64,000 bases of DNA from Paraspadella gotoi (Eukaryota > Chaetognatha). The notes beneath the pieces were generated by a model. It ran no database searches. It saw only the letters and a program-made list of their open reading frames with translations, and was not told where the DNA came from. Location of the stretch: NCBI GenBank assembly GCA_051294375.1, contig CM119269.1, positions 2,894,026 to 2,958,025 on the forward strand. Reading direction: 5' to 3'. Below, in pieces: positions 58,806-64,000 of this stretch (its first letter is position 1; every line of letters starts with the position of its first letter). Both the position numbers and the translations under genes were made by a program.

Positions 58806-61569
58806 TCAGTTCTCAGGAAAGCTGTTCGGGGATGGTAGATCGCGAGGTCTTTTGTTTTTTTGCCCTCCAGGGGCGTCCCGCGCGCTTAATTCGTTATTGT
58901 CAAAAATATCCTCGGACAAAGGAGCATCGACCGGAATGAAATCGGAAGATGCGTCGAGAAGCGATCGAGTCGCAAGTGGATTGGATGAACGGTCGTCACT
59001 ACAAGTATAAAAATCAATGATGCATGAGTAATCAGGATAATACATACTCTAAAAATTGTAAAGTAATCATAAGTATAAGATACCTGACGCTATTGCCACG
59101 TTGCACTTTAATTGGCTTTTGCCCTTGCACTTGGTCCATTATAAAATCCATCCTCTGGTCTACCGGAAGATTCATCAGCGCCGACAATGGAAGTTTTTGA
59201 TGATGATTCTGCATATTAAGGCGGGAAAAATTAATGGGCAATAGGGCATCAATTCAGAAGCGAGCCAGCGAAACAGGAAAATACCAAATACAAACCTTGG
59301 AATTATTATGCGCAAGTTTTTGCTCGACCCTCTCCTTCTCCCTTTTGAGTTGTAGTCGCATAGAACTCAATTGACGAAGGAGTTGGTGACTCGAGAATTC
59401 AGCGTCAGGATCGGCGGCGCCCTCGTCCATTGTCGAATTCTTCGTCGCTGCAGCTTATCGAAGAAGGAAAAAATGTAAAAAAAACGTTCGAAATACTAAG
59501 ACGAAGACGTAATTAAGAAAAATTTCAATCGACATTCTTTTTCGATTTTTTCCTCGACCCACCTTCGTGTCCTCCGTTCGTTCTCGGACCGTTCAACGAA
59601 GCCGCATGTCGATCCACTGCGGATTCCCCATCCGCGGAGGATTGCAAGGCGGCGACGGCGGCGACGGCGATGCCGGCCTTGCGAAATGTCGGGATGGGTG
59701 GGGAGATCGAGCGGCCGACGGGCGGCGGGGATCGGTCCCGCATCCTCGCCCTCAACTCTTCCTCCCTGATCTTCGCCTCCTCCTCTCTCCTCTTCTCCAG
59801 TTCCTCCTTTCTCTTCCTCTCAGCCTCCTTCTGCCTCTCTTCCATTTGTTTCTTTATCTCCTCGTTCCTCCGTCGCGTTTCCTCCTATCGTCGACGGAAA
59901 AAGTCAACTGTAAAGTTTCTTTGTTTGACTTCCCCTTACTTTATTTCTTCTCTCCCTCACATTCACATTCACAATCCTCGCCTACGCATCTCGATCGCAT
60001 TCTCCTTTTCCGGCGACCCACCTCCTTCGCCCGCTCTTTTCGCTGTTCGGCCGCGTACTCTTCCTCCATCTTCTTCCTCTGCTCCTCTATTTTTCGCGAC
60101 TCCTCTTCCTCCTCGCGGAGGCGCCGGTCCTTCTCCTCCTTCTGCTTTTTCCGTCTCTCCTCGATTTGCAGGCGAAGAGTTTCTTGATAACTAGCGATAT
60201 TCTCCTTTTCCTGCGGATGAATGCGAACGAATGTATTGTGGACGCAACGAGTTTCCACAGTATGACGTTTGTCATACCATCATATCATCATTTGTCATAC
60301 CATCACCACCGATCTCATATAGTCCTTCATTTCTTTCATCGTCAATCTAGTGCAACCTCACCTCGCTACTCTTCGGGGTGCCGAAGATGCCGTTACCGCC
60401 GCGAGCAAATCCTTCGTTCTCCGTCTCGACGGGACTCGCCAATTCATCGGCGGCGGCCAGCGCCGTCGCTTCCGATCGCCCCGTTTCGTCGCCCTGGCGC
60501 GAACGATGGGATTCGTTCGTTCGTTCGACTTCTAAGTTTGACATCTTTTAAAAAAAATGGGTGGAATCGAAGTTTTACTTCCTTTTAAATCCAGAAAACA
60601 CCTTCCGTTTAATAATGAGATTTCGTTCTCCTAGGCCATCGGATATATTTTATTACCTTATCTTCCCACGTCTCCTTCTCTAACGGTTTCGCCTTCATCC
60701 TCCCCAATTCGGCTACGATTCTGCCCGCGGCGTCCCTTAGCGGGGCGCCGGCGCCCCCTTTTCCCCAGGGATTCCATCCCTGGCGCTCGCGTTCCATCCG
60801 CTCGTCCTCGCGCTCCTCGGCGGCACGGGCGCGACGGCGCTCTTCTTCTTTGAATCGGATTTGATCTTGGAGAGCGAGTCTGGGAGAAGAGGAGACAGCG
60901 TAGATAAATAGAGGGCCGATTTGAGGGAAATTGAGCATAAAAAAAGGATAAAAAACATCTAAACAATTTAACACCCAAAAACCGATTTAAATATCAAACC
61001 TATACTCATCTTGACGAAGAGTCTTTTTGGAAACATAAGAAATCGCTTCTGGGGGCTTACTTACAAAAAAACAATGAACTAAATTGAAAAATTATTTGAG
61101 AGAAAAAATATTTTTCAATAATATCATATACCTGTATTTTTCGGAATTCAACGTTTCTTCTTTTGTATTGGTGGAACTTTCCCGGGCTAAAATGGAAAAT
61201 TAATGCGTTAGATCCGTAGAACGAAGAAAAACATTTTTGTTTATTTAACAAATGAACCTTCCGGATAGATGGCTTTGCAAGATTCACTCTCTCTTAGTTC
61301 AGCACTCTCTTTAATTCTTTTATCTAAATCTTCGTAGGCTGATGAGGAAACGATTGTAAAAAATATGGTGAAACAGTTAATATAGTATTTATAACAGACA
61401 AAACCACATCGACATTTACCAGTGTAACTTACTAAATTGAAATACGCATATTGATAATATACTCGCCTCTTTGATTGATGTGAAGGGCGGCCTGTATTGG
61501 ACTTATGTGCTGGGAAGTCAAAACCGCCTCTGGACTGTTAATCATGGGCGCCAGAGATGGAACGGGCAT
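58806..61569 (-). CDS. CSPP1: CSPP1-like centrosome/spindle-pole protein, 10 exons
   Basis: CSPP1 binds microtubules at spindle poles and in cilia. Minus-strand exons: 61569-61467, 61338-61258, 61186-61132, 60879-60657, 60544-60362, 60210-60022, 59884-59563, 59447-59296, 59208-59084 and 58998-58806, giving 541 residues. The hallmark NPWGKGGAGAPLRD follows a charged coiled coil starting RLALQDQIRFKEEERRR. A second coiled coil starts YQETLRLQIEERRKKQKEEK, and a later helix reads LLRQLSSMRLQLKREKERVEQKL. All match the second half of human CSPP1 in order. The human N-terminal ~500 residues have no counterpart here: the first exon begins MPVPSLAPM directly after a good acceptor (CTTTGTCTTACAG). 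Either upstream exons were missed, or the gene is short and trans-spliced. Intron 1 starts GCGAGT, a GC-AG intron needed for frame. Confidence 0.85.
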
Positions 61570-62158
61570 TTGACTGTAAGACAAAGATAATAATTCTCAT
61601 TTTTTAAACATTAGGGTTGGTTTGAAATTTACATTGAACATGTAATTCTATGATACAAAGAGAAAGAGAGAAGAAAATTCTTAAATCTGGGAAATTCTTT
61701 CACAGATGGCTGGTGGTTGGTTCCTCATATTTCAATGTAAAAAAAATCTGACACCATTAATCAAATTAAAGAAAGTGAAAATGCTTTTTGCCCATGGAAG
61801 GAAGCGAACGAAGCTTTTTCCTATTGGTCGAAAATTTATTGCATTTTCATTGGCCGTCCAAGTGAACGAAAACCTCTGAAAATTTGGCCTTATTTGGAAT
61901 TCCTCGGATTATAAAAAGAAGAAAGCTCGCGAGGCCGCGAACTTTGTTAAACAAGAGATCGAGTTTCAAAAATCGATGCCGGGAAAATTGTAATCGTTCG
62001 ATCGGGGGAGGGGGAGGATAATGGATAAAAAATGCATTATGAAGGAGAAATTAAAACAGTTAATCATATTTGCTGATGATGGGAAAGAATGTCAGACTTT
62101 CTTTCTTTTTCTCTAAAGAAAAAAAGAAAACAGAAAAAAAAAGAAAAAAAAAGAAATA

Positions 62159-62209
<51 letters not shown>

Positions 62210-62590
62210 CAAAAAGCAAAAGAAAAAACTCCAGAACTTCTGGCAGAAGGAAAGAATTCCCAAGAAACTAGAAACTAGAGATAATCATCAAGACAGATTT
62301 CAAGCGTGGGATGAAGAAGTTATGGGGTCGGCTAAATCTCGCCCCGGCCGCCGGCCTTGGATCCTAAGATGGGGGAGTGAGATTTCGTCTTAATTTTTCC
62401 CCGCATCATGGACAATCAGTAGAAAGATCACCAACGAGGATGCTTTCTCGCACGAAATGTGTGGTAGTTAATGAAGCAAAAGGGGGGGGGGGAAGAAGTT
62501 TCTTCTCTCGCGATCGAAGAGCGGAAGAGAGGCCGGCCGTTCGCGGACGCCCACTACCCGCCCTTACGCCCCCCTCATTCGAAAGCTTCG
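61570..62590. promoter_or_regulatory. Divergent CSPP1-actin intergenic and promoter region
   Basis: It contains a CArG box CCTTATTTGG (61888-61897), the serum-response-factor site typical of actin promoters, and two inverted CCAAT boxes (ATTGG near 61822 and 61850). A (GAAA)n array spans about 62155-62210. No coding exon for the missing CSPP1 N-terminus was found. Confidence 0.55.
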
Positions 62591-62593
62591 CCG

Positions 62594-62599
62594 TATAAA
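62594..62599 (+). promoter_or_regulatory. TATA box of the actin gene
   Basis: TATAAAA within CCGTATAAAAGGCG, 122 bp before the ATG. It predicts transcription start near 62625. The four-gene cluster shows no such box near its internal starts. Confidence 0.75.
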
Positions 62600-62715
62600 A
62601 GGCGAGAAGTAAACGCCCCGGGTTCACACCCAGCGGACCCGCGACCGAAAAAGAATTCGCCGCCGAAATCTTATTTTCGTTTTGAGTTTTCACCGTCACA
62701 GCGAAACCGAGAAAA

Positions 62716-64000
<1,285 letters not shown>

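Noticed and set aside
59525-59562. CSPP1 exon 7 reading on to a stop at 59525
   Set aside because: A GTGGGT donor at 59562 joins in frame to an exon with further CSPP1-like helices, so the stop lies in the intron.
61331-61352. CTGATGAGGAAAC as a hammerhead core
   Set aside because: There is no stem II between CTGATGA and GAAAC, and the bases form the acceptor of CSPP1 exon 2.

Overview
The window is invertebrate metazoan nuclear DNA. Protein-coding genes are split by many short GT-AG introns, and their products are animal housekeeping proteins: DNA polymerase alpha, condensin subunit D2, UHRF1, a CSPP1-like ciliary/spindle protein, actin and a CD164-like sialomucin. No bacterial or organellar features are seen. 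The species cannot be named from sequence alone. UHRF1 suggests maintained CpG methylation, and the gene spacing plus acceptor-like sites fit, but do not prove, spliced-leader trans-splicing.

Layout. Positions 1-28 kb are gene-poor and full of simple repeats: long (GA/TC)n arrays, GAC/GTC and GAAA runs, minisatellites, three assembly gaps, a tRNA-derived SINE, a hammerhead-ribozyme foldback, a ~5 kb near-perfect palindrome (18.9-24.0 kb) abutting a gap, a second inverted pair (24.0-26.0 kb) and a degenerate CCCTAA tract. At 28.4-29.9 kb (minus) lies a two-exon CD164-like mucin whose intron holds two more ribozyme-related foldbacks. At 30.5-33.0 kb three copies of one repeat sit in a row; one is split by a hAT-like element with an 8-bp duplication, another by a miniature LTR element (TRIM) with a 5-bp duplication.

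Positions 34.1-53.9 kb (plus) carry four genes head to tail with gaps of only 162, 197 and 248 bp: POLA1, an FHA-domain protein, NCAPD2 and UHRF1. All act, or plausibly act, in S phase or chromosome condensation. Each of the three downstream starts follows a polypyrimidine-AG acceptor by 14-30 bp, so this is a candidate operon. POLA1 intron 5 is a 614-bp hAT-type MITE whose insertion appears to have made the intron: both splice sites straddle the element/target-duplication borders.

Positions 55.2-61.6 kb (minus) hold an uncharacterised 666-residue Pro/Gln-rich protein and a CSPP1-like protein with one GC-AG intron. Positions 62.7-64.0 kb (plus) begin a divergent actin gene with a TATA box; it runs off the window end.

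Exon borders were worked out by hand from reading-frame continuity and splice consensus; each multi-exon model closes in frame.
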